From Phaeovulum sp. (GTDB lineage Bacteria > Pseudomonadota > Alphaproteobacteria > Rhodobacterales > Rhodobacteraceae): a stretch of 64,000 nucleotides of DNA. Where the stretch lies: NCBI RefSeq assembly GCF_030684035.1, contig NZ_JAUXPI010000003.1, positions 62,001 through 126,000 on the forward strand, given 5' to 3'. A program made the position numbers and the translations under genes. This document shows positions 25,816 through 36,622 of the stretch, piece by piece. The stretch's first letter is position 1; each line of letters starts with the position of its first letter. The notes beneath the pieces are model-generated. The model saw only the letters and a program-made list of their open reading frames with translations. It did no database searches and was not told the origin of the DNA.

Positions 25816-27393
25816 ATGACAAGCTTGCGCGACGCTGCGATGAACTCCAAAGCCTGGCCTTTCGAGGAAGCGCGCCGCGTGCTCAAACGCTATGAAAAAG
25901 CGCCGCCGCAGAAGGGTTATGTGCTGTTCGAGACCGGCTACGGGCCGAGCGGCCTGCCCCATATCGGCACCTTTGGCGAGGTGGCCCGTACCACCATGGT
26001 GCGCCGTGCTTTCGAGATCATTTCGGATATCCCGACCAAGCTGCTCTGCTTTTCCGATGACATGGACGGAATGCGCAAGGTTCCCGAAAACGTGCCGAAC
26101 CGCGAGATGTTGAAAGAGCATATGCAAAAGCCCTTGACCGCCGTGCCTGACCCGTTCGGGCACTACGCGAGCTTTGGCGACCACAACAATGCGATGCTGC
26201 GCCGGTTCCTTGATACTTTCGGGTTCGAGTATGAATTCGCCAGCGCGACCGAATATTACAGGTCCGGAAAGCTGGACGAGATCCTGCTGCGTGCGGCTGA
26301 ACGCTATGACGCCATCATGGAGATCATGCTGGCGTCGTTGCGCGAGGAGCGGCAGCAGACCTACAGCTGCTTTCTGCCGATCAGCCCGAAAACCGGCAAG
26401 GTGCTTTATGTACCGCTGACCAATGTCGATGCCAAGGGCGGCACCATCAGCTACGTCGATGAGGACGGCGACGAGGTAACCGTTTCGGTGACCGGGGGCC
26501 GGGTGAAGCTGCAATGGAAGCCCGATTTTGGCGCGCGCTGGGCGGCGCTGGGTGTCGATTTCGAAATGTATGGCAAAGACCATTCCACCAATACGCCGAT
26601 CTACGATGGCATTTGCGAAGTGCTCGGCGGACGCGCACCCGAGCACATGACCTACGAGTTGTTCCTCGATCAGAACGGCGAGAAGATATCCAAGTCAAAG
26701 GGCAACGGGCTGTCGATCGACGAATGGCTGACCTATGCGGCGACCGAGAGCCTCAGCTACTTCATGTATCTCAAGCCGAAAACCGCCAAGCGGATGTATT
26801 TCGACGTGATCCCGAAAGCGGTGGACGAATACCATCAGCAACTGCGCGCCTATCCCACGCAGGATGCGGTGGCGCAGCTCAACAACCCGGTTTGGCACAT
26901 CCACGGTGGCAAGGTGCCCGAGAGCCGGATGGTCGTTCCGTTTGCAATGCTGCTGAACCTTGCCAGCGTTTCGGGGGCGGTCGACAAGGCGGCGCTTTGG
27001 GGTTTTATCCGGCGCTATGCGCCCGAGGCCAGCCCCGAGGCAAACCCCGATCTTGACCGCGCTGCCGAGTTTGCGGTGCGCTATTTCCACGATTTCGTGG
27101 CACCGACCCGCGCCTTCCGCCTTCCGTCAGAAAAGGAACGCGCGGCATTGGCTGATCTGGTGGTGCGGCTCGGCGACTGGCACAGCGGGCTCGATGCCGA
27201 GGCATTGCAGACGATGGTCTTTGCCGTCGGCACCGAGCACGGGTTCGAGCCGCTGCGCGACTGGTTCACGGCGCTTTACGAGGTGCTGCTCGGCGCATCC
27301 CAAGGCCCGCGTTTCGGCGGCTTCATCGCGCTTTACGGGGTGAAGGAAACCATCGCGCTGATCGAAAAAGCACTGGATGGCGGGCTGGTCTGA
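25816..27393 (+). CDS. lysS: class I lysyl-tRNA synthetase
   Basis: This is an archaeal-type (class I) LysRS of 525 residues. It attaches lysine to tRNA-Lys and is unrelated to the class II enzyme of most bacteria. It has the HIGH-like [13 protein letters not shown] near residue 44 and the KMSKS-like KISKSKGN near residue 294, both characteristic of class I synthetases. Alphaproteobacteria are among the bacteria known to carry this form. The start is ATG 25816 with GAGG about 6 nt upstream; ATG 25804 and 25840 are alternatives. It ends in a hairpin shared with the convergent CHAD gene. Confidence 0.93.
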   Translation: MTSLRDAAMNSKAWPFEEARRVLKRYEKAPPQKGYVLFETGYGPSGLPHIGTFGEVARTTMVRRAFEIISDIPTKLLCFSDDMDGMRKVPENVPNREMLKEHMQKPLTAVPDPFGHYASFGDHNNAMLRRFLDTFGFEYEFASATEYYRSGKLDEILLRAAERYDAIMEIMLASLREERQQTYSCFLPISPKTGKVLYVPLTNVDAKGGTISYVDEDGDEVTVSVTGGRVKLQWKPDFGARWAALGVDFEMYGKDHSTNTPIYDGICEVLGGRAPEHMTYELFLDQNGEKISKSKGNGLSIDEWLTYAATESLSYFMYLKPKTAKRMYFDVIPKAVDEYHQQLRAYPTQDAVAQLNNPVWHIHGGKVPESRMVVPFAMLLNLASVSGAVDKAALWGFIRRYAPEASPEANPDLDRAAEFAVRYFHDFVAPTRAFRLPSEKERAALADLVVRLGDWHSGLDAEALQTMVFAVGTEHGFEPLRDWFTALYEVLLGASQGPRFGGFIALYGVKETIALIEKALDGGLV

Positions 27394-27406
27394 GGCCCGC
27401 CTTCAG
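27390..27406. terminator. Small inverted repeat covering stop codons of lysS and CHAD gene
   Basis: CTGAGGC at 27390-27396 pairs with GCCTTCAG at 27399-27406, with one bulged T. The lysS TGA lies in the left arm and the complement of the CHAD stop in the right arm. Loop and stem are very tight, so this is a weak candidate bidirectional terminator. Confidence 0.35.
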
Positions 27407-28263
27407 CCGCGCCAAAGCCGCCACCAGGACCGCCAGCGCGCCGCGAGCGATTTGGCAGGCTCTGCCAGAAGCCGCTCGGCGAGCCGGAAAATTTCGCGCT
27501 CGGCCTGCGCTTGTCGTTTGGCGCAACGCCGGGCCAGTGCCCGCGCCTCGGGCATGGTCTTCTGGCTCTGCACCAATCGTGCATGTAGCTCCGACAGATC
27601 GTGGTGGTTGCCAAGCAATTCGCCAAGTGCATCGGCTGCTGCGATGTGCGGTGCCATCATCTCGGGCCAAATGGGCTGCAGCAGCCGGGCGTGATACCAG
27701 TGGGCCTTGATATGCCCGCGCCAGCGATGAAGTGCCGCGTCATCATGGCCTTTGCGCAGGTGCCGCAACTCGCTGCGGCAGCGCGACCAGGTTCTGCGCA
27801 AACCGTCTTCAAGCGCGCCGAAATCACTGCCGCCGAATTGCCATTGGCCGCAGCGCCCGGCAATTGTTGCCAGCGCTTGCGCGAGCGTGTCCAGATCGGC
27901 GCGCAGGGCAGTGGGCGCGGCTTCGGCGGGGGATAGCGCTTCGGCAAGCCGTGATGCCGCGCGCTCGTCGCCCGTTTGGGCGATAAGCGCAAGCGTCGCG
28001 CCCATCACCTCAACCTCGCGGTGATGGGCGATCTGGCGGGCCGAGTCGCGCAGCGCGCGGTCTTCAAGCCGGAACGCCGGAAAATTGGAGCGTACAAGAC
28101 CCAGAAGGCCGCGTAGCATCTTGATGTTCTTGCGTATTGCATGCAACTGGCCCGGCCCCGGCGCGCCCCGTGCCAGGCTGATTGCCTCGGCCAAAAGTGC
28201 TGCGGCGATGCGGCGGACGGCATCGCCGGCGGTTTTGTCGGCAAGATCGAAACCGTAGGCCAT
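27403..28263 (-). CDS. CHAD domain-containing protein
   Basis: This is a 286-residue CHAD (conserved histidine alpha-helical) domain protein. It is all-helical and rich in conserved basic and histidine residues. Recognisable parts are LHAIRKNIKMLRGLLGLVR near residues 41-59, DSARQIAHHREVEV near 73-86, LRKGHDDAALHRWRGHIKAHWYHARLL near 170-196, and LLGNHHDLSELH near 217-228. CHAD proteins bind inorganic polyphosphate through such positively charged helices. No CYTH or phosphatase domain is attached. The start is ATG 28263; the frame extends further 5' without support. It is convergent with lysS and divergent from the beta-helix gene. Confidence 0.85.
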   Translation of the reverse strand: MAYGFDLADKTAGDAVRRIAAALLAEAISLARGAPGPGQLHAIRKNIKMLRGLLGLVRSNFPAFRLEDRALRDSARQIAHHREVEVMGATLALIAQTGDERAASRLAEALSPAEAAPTALRADLDTLAQALATIAGRCGQWQFGGSDFGALEDGLRRTWSRCRSELRHLRKGHDDAALHRWRGHIKAHWYHARLLQPIWPEMMAPHIAAADALGELLGNHHDLSELHARLVQSQKTMPEARALARRCAKRQAQAEREIFRLAERLLAEPAKSLAARWRSWWRLWRG

Positions 28264-28475
28264 GCCGCAGTGTGCCACGGAAGCGCGCGCCGGGGTCAAT
28301 CTTTGTTTAACCACCGCTGCTAGCTCTCGTCGCGCCGGGGCATGAGGCACCCGGCTTGTTCCCAGCTTGAGCATTCCGGTCAGGAGCCAACCGAAGGAGC
28401 GCGCCCTGCGCGCCCGCGCCCCAGATGCGGACCCTGCGCCGCTGGGGCGGACCGGAACACCTAAGGGGATGCTCT

Positions 28476-30767
28476 ATGAACAAGGCTATTACCGACGGGC
28501 TGCTGCTGATGCCGCCCGCATTCGATCTGGGGCTTGGCGTCTGGTCGAGCGAAAATGGCACCGCAGGCTCGGCCACCTATCAAGGCGCAGCAAACGCGGC
28601 GCTGGTGACGGCCGATCAGGACTTTGGCAATTGCCTTGAGCTGGTAAAAACCGCATCGACGCAGAAATTGCGCTACATGGGGCAGACACCCATTCTGCCC
28701 GGCTGCTACCTGCGCGTCACCGCACACGTCAAGGCGATGAGCGGCAACCTTCCCTCGGTGCGTATCGCAGCTTACGCCATGGGGCCGGGCGACGTGCACA
28801 CGACCGGGTTGACCGAGGTCGGCAGCGCGGTTGCCCTGTCTGCCTATGGCAAAGTCGCCACGGTGCAGGCGATCATTGGCACCGGGTCGCGCGGCGGGGT
28901 CGATATGGCCTGGGGCACGACGCCCCTTTACGGCCACTTCGGGCTTGACCTGACGGGGGCGAACAACGGTGTGGTCCGCATCGACGACATCGCGATTGAA
29001 GATGTTACCTCGGCCTTCCTGCGCGATCTCATGGACTGGGTCGATGTGCGCGATTTCGGCGCGAAGGGGGATGGCATCGCCGACGACCGCGCGGCCTTTG
29101 TTGCGGCCGACGCGGCAGCGGCAGGGCGCGAGATGCTGGTTCCAGCCGGGGTCTACCGCATCGGCTCGAATCTTTCGATCAACACGACAGTGCGCTTTGT
29201 CGGAACGGTGACGATGGACGCTGCGGTGCGGTTGCTCCTGTTGAAAAACTACGACTTCCCGACCTATGCCGAAGCGTTTGGCGACGAGCATCTGGGCTTC
29301 AAGAAGGCGTTGCAGGCGCTTTTCTATTTCAACGACCACAACATTCTCGATCTCAAGGGCCGCCGGGTCGAGGTGACCGAGCCGATCCTGATCAGTGACG
29401 TGGCACCGGGGCTTGTGTCCTTTTCCAGCCGCCGGGTGGTGATGAACGGCCAGTTGAACGCGATCGACGGGCCTGCCTGGACGCCTGATGTGGTGACATC
29501 GCTGGCCACCTACGACGTGACGCAGCCGACGACGCTGACGGCAGTGGCCAACATTGCCAATATCGCGGTGGGATCGCGGATTACCGGAACCGGGATCGGG
29601 CGCGAGGTTTATGTGCGCGCCCGAAATATCGGCGCGGGCACGATTACGCTTTCGCAGCCCTTCTATGGCGGCTCGGGCACCCGCACGCTGACCTTCACCC
29701 GCTACAAATACATGCTCGATTTTTCAGGCATGGACAAACTCGACCGCTTCAACATCAGCGAGATCGAGTTTCTGTGCAACGGCGTGGCGAGCCTTGTCAT
29801 GCTCGCCCCTGCGGGCGAGACCTTTCATTTGCGCGATTGCTCGGTGATCCGCCCGCGCGACCGCGGCATCACCTCGATCGGCCGCGCCTGTCAGGGCATG
29901 ATGATCGACCGCTGCCAGTTCCTTTCAAACGAAATGGACCTGCGCGCGCAGGATCGCACCACGATTGCGCTCAACGTCAACGCCAATGACGTGAAGGTGC
30001 GCGACAGCCGCTTTGTGCGGTTTGCGCATTTCATGGTCGCCTATGGTACCGGTCACCTGATCGTCGGCAACCACTGGTTCCAGGGTGACAACGAGGCAAA
30101 CGGCGTGCGCTTTGGCGGGCTGGTGCTGACCCGGCCCAACGTGCAGACTTCGGTGACAGGCAACTACATCGACAATTCGGTGATCGAATGGACCAACGAA
30201 TATGAGGTCAGCCCGGATTATGCCGACCAGTTTTCGTTCGGCGGGCTGACGATCAGCGGCAACACTTTCGTTTCGATTGACGTCGCACCATGGTTCCGCT
30301 GGATTTCGGTGAAACCCTACGGCACCGGGCACTTTGTCCATGGGCTGAACGTTTCGGGCAACGTGTTCCGCGCGATCGGTGGCGATGTGGACCGTATCGA
30401 GCAGGTCGATACAACCTTTGCCGACCTCAACTTCAGCCGGATGCGCAACATCGTGATGGAAGGCAACATCTTCAACGGCGTGCTGCAGTATGTGTCGAAC
30501 CCGCTGACGATGGACTTTACCCAAGCTACCGCACAGACCACCTGGACGCTCAGCCCCGGCGCTGCGCTTCCCTTCGGTGGCTGGGCGCGCAACGTGGAAA
30601 GCGTGGTGACCCAGGGCATGATCACCAATGCCTCGAACGCGCGGGTTAGCGAGTTGCCTTATGTACTGACCGAGCAGGGAACAGGCAAGAAGTCGATCAC
30701 GCTCAACTGGTCGCAGGCCGCCAAGGGCCGGGCGCAGGTGAAACTGCGGATGGACGTGCTGGCCTGA
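28476..30767 (+). CDS. large right-handed beta-helix protein (glycosyl hydrolase 28 / pectate lyase-like)
   Basis: The 763-residue product starts MNKAITDGLLLMPPAF with no signal peptide. The first 185 residues form a jelly-roll-like N-domain. Near residue 190 begins the motif VDVRDFGAKGDGIADDRAAF, the hallmark of pectate_lyase_3/GH28-related and phage tailspike beta-helices. The remainder is a repetitive beta-helix with many G-N-x-F/I turns (for example SGNVFRA, EGNIFNG) and a C-terminal cap. The start has AAGGGG 7 nt upstream. Lack of a signal peptide and of phage neighbours, plus its fold, resembles stand-alone spike genes of gene transfer agents such as GhsB in Rhodobacter capsulatus. That comparison is from memory and unproven. 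A strong terminator follows. Confidence 0.75.
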   Translation: MNKAITDGLLLMPPAFDLGLGVWSSENGTAGSATYQGAANAALVTADQDFGNCLELVKTASTQKLRYMGQTPILPGCYLRVTAHVKAMSGNLPSVRIAAYAMGPGDVHTTGLTEVGSAVALSAYGKVATVQAIIGTGSRGGVDMAWGTTPLYGHFGLDLTGANNGVVRIDDIAIEDVTSAFLRDLMDWVDVRDFGAKGDGIADDRAAFVAADAAAAGREMLVPAGVYRIGSNLSINTTVRFVGTVTMDAAVRLLLLKNYDFPTYAEAFGDEHLGFKKALQALFYFNDHNILDLKGRRVEVTEPILISDVAPGLVSFSSRRVVMNGQLNAIDGPAWTPDVVTSLATYDVTQPTTLTAVANIANIAVGSRITGTGIGREVYVRARNIGAGTITLSQPFYGGSGTRTLTFTRYKYMLDFSGMDKLDRFNISEIEFLCNGVASLVMLAPAGETFHLRDCSVIRPRDRGITSIGRACQGMMIDRCQFLSNEMDLRAQDRTTIALNVNANDVKVRDSRFVRFAHFMVAYGTGHLIVGNHWFQGDNEANGVRFGGLVLTRPNVQTSVTGNYIDNSVIEWTNEYEVSPDYADQFSFGGLTISGNTFVSIDVAPWFRWISVKPYGTGHFVHGLNVSGNVFRAIGGDVDRIEQVDTTFADLNFSRMRNIVMEGNIFNGVLQYVSNPLTMDFTQATAQTTWTLSPGAALPFGGWARNVESVVTQGMITNASNARVSELPYVLTEQGTGKKSITLNWSQAAKGRAQVKLRMDVLA

Positions 30768-30788
30768 CGCCGAAGGCAGGCGTTCGGG

Positions 30789-30820
30789 AAAGGGGCGGTG
30801 CCTGCGGGTGCCGCCCTTTT
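30789..30820 (+). terminator. Rho-independent terminator after the beta-helix gene
   Basis: The stem AAAGGGGCGGTGCC (30789-30802), loop TGCG and GGTGCCGCCCTTTT (30807-30820) pair over 14 positions with three G-U pairs. It ends in a T-run on the plus strand. It lies right at the 3' end of the convergent FMN-split-barrel gene and could serve both directions. Confidence 0.8.
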
Positions 30821-31311
30821 CATTGCGCGAGGTCTGCGGCGGTAAGCTCGAACGCCTTGCCAAACCCGCCGTTCAACAGCGCGGCGGTGGGCAGCAGATG
30901 CACAAATCGGAAATCCGGCAGATCGGCATAGACCAGCGCTTTCGGGTGCCGCGCCAGCCAGAGCGCACGCAAGCCGCGCTCGCTGGCGGCGGCGGGGGCG
31001 ATAAAGGCGGCGGTAACGCTCAGGCTCAGGCGCGGATGGGTAAGCGGGTCGCCCTTTGGCCCGGGCTCGCCCACCAGAAGCCCCGCCTGCGGTGCCAGGG
31101 TGAGCGCCCGGCTGTGCAGCGCCAGCCCCGATATCAGCGCGAGCAATCCACCGCCCGCTGCGGGTGCAAGTGCAATGCGCGCAACATGTGGGGTGCCGGT
31201 GCCAGGGTGCAGCACCCCGAGTGCGCCAAAGCTAGCGCCCGAAATCAGTGCGCATGCCAGCGCGCGGGCGGCTGCATCGGTGGGGCGGATTGGCGAAATC
31301 GGTTCCCGCAT
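30820..31311 (-). CDS. pyridoxamine 5'-phosphate oxidase-like (HugZ-type) protein
   Basis: This 163-residue protein has the FMN-binding split-barrel pattern of the pyridoxamine phosphate oxidase superfamily, closest by eye to HugZ-like proteins. It shows an N-terminal AAARALACALISGASFGALG helix-strand segment, a central GPKGDPLTHPRLSLS strand and a C-terminal FVHLLPTAALLNGGFGKAF. HugZ relatives bind heme or flavin and can degrade heme, but the key heme-binding residues cannot be assigned here. The second, C-terminal DUF2470-type domain is absent, so the protein is a short form. The start is ATG 31311 with GGAGA upstream. Confidence 0.68.
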   Translation of the reverse strand: MREPISPIRPTDAAARALACALISGASFGALGVLHPGTGTPHVARIALAPAAGGGLLALISGLALHSRALTLAPQAGLLVGEPGPKGDPLTHPRLSLSVTAAFIAPAAASERGLRALWLARHPKALVYADLPDFRFVHLLPTAALLNGGFGKAFELTAADLAQ

Positions 31312-31713
31312 TGGGTCTCCGCAGCTTGGACCCGCCCTGCTCTAGGGCGTATATGGGCAACTTTCAAGGCACCGAGGCGTGCGAATCGTTACCGCGGCGC
31401 ATGGCACAAGGATGCCCCAGGTTGATTCGCTCTGGCGCGCGTCAATGCCCCCGCGCCCGGAACGCCAGGTAACATCACCGTCGCGTGAACAGGCAATGTC
31501 TTGAAATAACATGCCAAAAAAGTGCTGCAAATCGCTGTTTTTACAAAGTTACCGACTAGTCTGTGAATTTATTTACAAAATAATTCAACTCACAAAGGGG
31601 GTTACATCAAATGCCACAATTGGTTTACAATCCCCTTGGGATGGAGAGCCCGATGTTTTCGGGGGTGCGAGGTCACCGCGCTGCGTGATCTCGGGGATAG
31701 GGAGGATAGGGCA
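31312..31713. other. Intergenic control region between FMN-barrel gene and acs
   Basis: This 402-nt divergent spacer has no convincing gene. Its acs-proximal third (about 31500-31635) is markedly AT-rich for this genome and carries four TTTACAA-like repeats. The last 15 nt hold GGAGGA (31701-31706), the acs ribosome-binding site. Confidence 0.5.
31540..31630 (+). promoter_or_regulatory. Cluster of TTTACAAA repeats upstream of acs
   Basis: TTTACAAA occurs at 31540-31547 and 31572-31579, TCACAAAG at 31590-31597 and TTTACAA at 31624-31630. The spacings are 32, 18 and 34 nt. They sit in an AT-rich island 80-170 nt before acs. The motif is one base from TTTGCAAA, the core reported for RamB/ScfR-type short-chain-acid regulators, so it may bind such a protein. 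Function is inference. Confidence 0.45.
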
Positions 31714-33687
<1,974 letters not shown>

Positions 33688-33691
33688 GCGG

Positions 33692-34378
33692 ATGCAGGGC
33701 AGGGCAAAAACCACCCCCGCCGTGTTGATCCTGCTCGGGCCACCCGGCGCGGGCAAGGGCACACAGGCGCGCATGCTTGAAGAGCGTTACGGGCTGATTC
33801 AGCTTTCCACGGGCGATCTTTTGCGCGCCGCGGTTGCTGCGGGCACACCTGCGGGGAAAGCCGCCAAGGCGGTCATGGAGGCCGGGCAACTGGTCAGCGA
33901 CGACATCGTTCTGGCGATTCTGAAAGAGCGGATGGCCGCCCCTGACGTGAAGGCGGGGGTCATACTTGATGGCTTCCCGCGCACCGACGGGCAGGCTACG
34001 GCGCTCGACGGTCTTCTGGCCGCGTCAGGGCAAAAGGTAACCGCCGCAATCAGCCTTGAGGTTGACGACGAGGCGATGGTGGCGCGGGTTTCGGGCCGCA
34101 CCACCTGCGCGGGTTGTGGGGAAGGCTACCATGACGAATTCAAACGGCCCGCCACGGCGGGGGTTTGTGACAAATGCGGCGGCACGGAGTTCAAGCGCCG
34201 GGCCGACGACAATGCCGAAACGGCGAGGGAACGGCTGAAGGCCTACCACGACCAGACGGCACCGCTGATTGCGCATTACGCGAAGGCAGGGGTTCTGGAA
34301 ACGATCGACGCGATGGGCTCCATCGACGAAATCGCGTCCGGCCTGGACCAGATCGTGGCGCGCGTTTCAGCACCTTGA
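33692..34378 (+). CDS. adk: adenylate kinase with zinc-type LID
   Basis: Adenylate kinase interconverts AMP + ATP and 2 ADP. The 228-residue protein has the P-loop GPPGAGKGTQA near residues 16-26, the AMP-binding LSTGDLLRAA near 38-47, DGFPRTDGQ near 92-100, and a long LID containing two CxxC pairs (CAGC near 139 and CDKC near 159) that should bind a structural metal. It begins 5 nt after acs, so AMP from acetate activation can be recycled by a co-transcribed enzyme. It is a second-position adk outside the ribosomal-protein operon; another copy elsewhere is possible. GTG 33722 is a shorter alternative start. Confidence 0.93.
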   Translation: MQGRAKTTPAVLILLGPPGAGKGTQARMLEERYGLIQLSTGDLLRAAVAAGTPAGKAAKAVMEAGQLVSDDIVLAILKERMAAPDVKAGVILDGFPRTDGQATALDGLLAASGQKVTAAISLEVDDEAMVARVSGRTTCAGCGEGYHDEFKRPATAGVCDKCGGTEFKRRADDNAETARERLKAYHDQTAPLIAHYAKAGVLETIDAMGSIDEIASGLDQIVARVSAP

Positions 34379-34439
34379 CGGGGAAGGGCGGTTCCCTGCA
34401 GGGGGGTGCCGCCGGAGGTAACAACAGGGAGTTACGCAT

Positions 34440-34697
34440 ATGGCGGACAAATCTTCGTCCAACGCCTACTGGAAAGCGAACATCCGGATGATTCAGCTCT
34501 TTCTGATCATCTGGTTCGTCGTTTCCTTCGGCTTTGGCATCATTCTGCGCCCGATGCTCATGGGCATCGCGGTGGGCGGCACCGATCTGGGCTTCTGGTT
34601 TGCCCAGCAAGGCTCGATCTTGGTCTTTCTTGTCCTGATCTTCGTTTATGCCTGGCGCATGAACCGGCTCGACAAGGAATTCGGCGTCGAAGAATAA
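34440..34697 (+). CDS. DUF4212 small subunit of a sodium/solute symporter
   Basis: The 85-residue product has two membrane helices (about residues 15-37 and 52-73) and matches the DUF4212 layout, including the N-terminal NAYWKANIRMI and the C-terminal YAWRMNRLDKEFGVEE. Genes of this type always sit directly before a VC_2705-type sodium:solute symporter. They are thought to be its small subunit. The start is ATG 34440 with a GGGAG ribosome-binding site. It lies 61 nt after adk and 15 nt before the large subunit gene. Confidence 0.88.
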   Translation: MADKSSSNAYWKANIRMIQLFLIIWFVVSFGFGIILRPMLMGIAVGGTDLGFWFAQQGSILVFLVLIFVYAWRMNRLDKEFGVEE

Positions 34698-34712
34698 GGG
34701 AGAGCAGGGACA

Positions 34713-36524
34713 ATGGATCAATTTACCCTCAACTTGCTGGTGATTGGCGCGACCTTCGCGCTTTACATCGGCATCGCGATCTGGGCCCGCGCGGCCTCGA
34801 CGTCAGAGTTCTATGCGGCGGGTCGCGGTGTGCACCCGGTGCTGAACGGCATGGCGACCGGCGCTGACTGGATGTCGGCGGCATCGTTCATTTCGATGGC
34901 CGGTATCATCGCCATGGCGGGTGCCGGTGGCTATGAGCAGTCGGCCTATCTGATGGGCTGGACCGGCGGCTATGTGCTGCTGGCGCTGCTGCTTGCGCCC
35001 TACCTGCGCAAGTTCGGCAAGTTCACCGTGCCGGAATTCATCGGCGACCGCTTCTATTCGAAGTCGGCGCGGATGGTGGCGGTGGCCTGCCTGATCATCG
35101 CCTCGGTCACCTACGTTATCGGCCAGATGACCGGCGTCGGCGTTGCCTTCGCGCGCTTCCTCGAAGTGAAATCGTCAACCGGTCTCTATATCGGCGCGAC
35201 GATCGTGTTCGCCTATGCCGTGCTTGGCGGCATGAAGGGCATCACCTATACGCAGGTTGCCCAGTACTGCGTGCTGATCGTCGCCTATACCATTCCGGCG
35301 ATCTTCATCTCGCTCAACCTGACCGGCAACTTCCTGCCGCAAGCCGGCCTCTTTGGCACCCACTCCGCCTCGGGTGTGGCGCTGCTGGCCAAGCTTGACA
35401 GTCTGGTTACCGAACTCGGCTTTACCCAGTACACCGGCCACACCAAGAACACGCTCAACATGGTGCTGTTCACCATGTCGCTGATGATCGGCACCGCCGG
35501 CCTTCCTCATGTGATCGTGCGCTTCTTCACCGTTCCGAAGGTCGCTGATGCGCGCGCTTCGGCCGGTTGGGCGCTGGTGTTCATCGCGCTTCTCTACACC
35601 GTCGCCCCCGCCGTTGGCGCGATGGCCCGGCTGAACCTGACCACCACCTTCTGGCCCAACGCCATTACCGGCAATGCCTTCGACGGCCCCGCCGTCTCGG
35701 TTGCCGACATCGCCTCGAAGCCAGAGCTGAACTGGATCAACAACTGGGTCAAAACCGGTCTGTTGAAGTTCGAAGACAAGAATGGTGACGGCCAGATCCA
35801 GTACTACAACGACAAGAACCCGACGGTGAAAGCTGCGGCGGAAGCCAAAGGCTGGACCGGGAACGAACTGACCACGGTGAACAACGACATCATCGTGCTG
35901 GCCAATCCCGAAATCGCGCGTCTGCCCGGTTGGGTTATCGCGCTGGTCGCCGCCGGTGGTCTTGCCGCCGCGCTCTCGACCGCTGCGGGCCTGCTTCTGG
36001 CAATTGCTTCGGCCATCAGCCATGACGTGATCAAGGGTGCGATCAACCCGAGCATCTCGGAAAAGGGTGAACTGCTGGCCGCGCGGATCGCCATGGGTGC
36101 GGCGATTATTGTGGCAACCTACCTTGGCCTCAACCCGCCGGGCTTTGCGGCGCAGACCGTGGCGCTTGCCTTCGGTATTGCCGCCGCCTCGATCTTCCCG
36201 GCACTGATGATGGGCATCTTCTCGAAGCGCATCAACAACAAGGGCGCGGTCGCGGGGATGCTTTCGGGCCTGATCTTCACGCTCGTCTACATCTTCATCT
36301 ACAAGGGCTGGTTCTTCTTCCCCGGCACCAACCAACTGCCTGACAACGTCGATAACTGGGTGTTCGGCATCTCGCCGCTCTCGATCGGTACCGTCGGCGC
36401 GCTGGTAAACTTCGCGGCGGCCTATATCGTGTCGCTCGCTACCGAAGAGCCGCCGCAGGAAGTGCAGGAGTTGATCGAGTCGATCCGCGTGCCGAAAGGC
36501 GCAGGCGCGGCGACCGCTCACTAA
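34713..36524 (+). CDS. sodium:solute symporter large subunit (VC_2705 / ActP-like)
   Basis: This SSS-family transporter of 603 residues has about 13 hydrophobic segments. It carries the family-typical STSEFYAAGRGV and GADWMSAASFISMAG near residues 30-62 and TAAGLLLAIASAISHDV near 430. Paired with DUF4212 it belongs to the VC_2705 subgroup, whose members act on acetate or other small carboxylates where known. Its position two genes after acs supports that. A hydrophilic insertion near residues 350-370 contains D355-K-N-G-D359-G-Q-I362, which looks like an EF-hand calcium loop. The start is ATG 34713 with GGGAGAGCAGGG upstream. Confidence 0.88.
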   Translation: MDQFTLNLLVIGATFALYIGIAIWARAASTSEFYAAGRGVHPVLNGMATGADWMSAASFISMAGIIAMAGAGGYEQSAYLMGWTGGYVLLALLLAPYLRKFGKFTVPEFIGDRFYSKSARMVAVACLIIASVTYVIGQMTGVGVAFARFLEVKSSTGLYIGATIVFAYAVLGGMKGITYTQVAQYCVLIVAYTIPAIFISLNLTGNFLPQAGLFGTHSASGVALLAKLDSLVTELGFTQYTGHTKNTLNMVLFTMSLMIGTAGLPHVIVRFFTVPKVADARASAGWALVFIALLYTVAPAVGAMARLNLTTTFWPNAITGNAFDGPAVSVADIASKPELNWINNWVKTGLLKFEDKNGDGQIQYYNDKNPTVKAAAEAKGWTGNELTTVNNDIIVLANPEIARLPGWVIALVAAGGLAAALSTAAGLLLAIASAISHDVIKGAINPSISEKGELLAARIAMGAAIIVATYLGLNPPGFAAQTVALAFGIAAASIFPALMMGIFSKRINNKGAVAGMLSGLIFTLVYIFIYKGWFFFPGTNQLPDNVDNWVFGISPLSIGTVGALVNFAAAYIVSLATEEPPQEVQELIESIRVPKGAGAATAH

Positions 36525-36533
36525 ACGCGATTT

Positions 36534-36599
36534 CCGGGCGCAGGGCTTGCCCCAGCGCCCGGACTGCAAGACCGGCGGCGCGCCGAGAACCGGCGCGCC
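36534..36599 (+). other. Two tandem hairpins between symporter gene and DUF294 gene
   Basis: Hairpin 1 (36534-36562) has CCGGGCGC/GCGCCCGG outer arms and an inner GGGC/GCCC. Hairpin 2 uses two copies of GGCGCGCC (36577-36584 and 36592-36599), each itself a palindrome. Neither has a T-run. They may stabilise or attenuate the operon mRNA between the transporter and signalling genes. Confidence 0.5.
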
Positions 36600-36622
36600 T
36601 GCCAACCGGAAGGGGGGTAACG

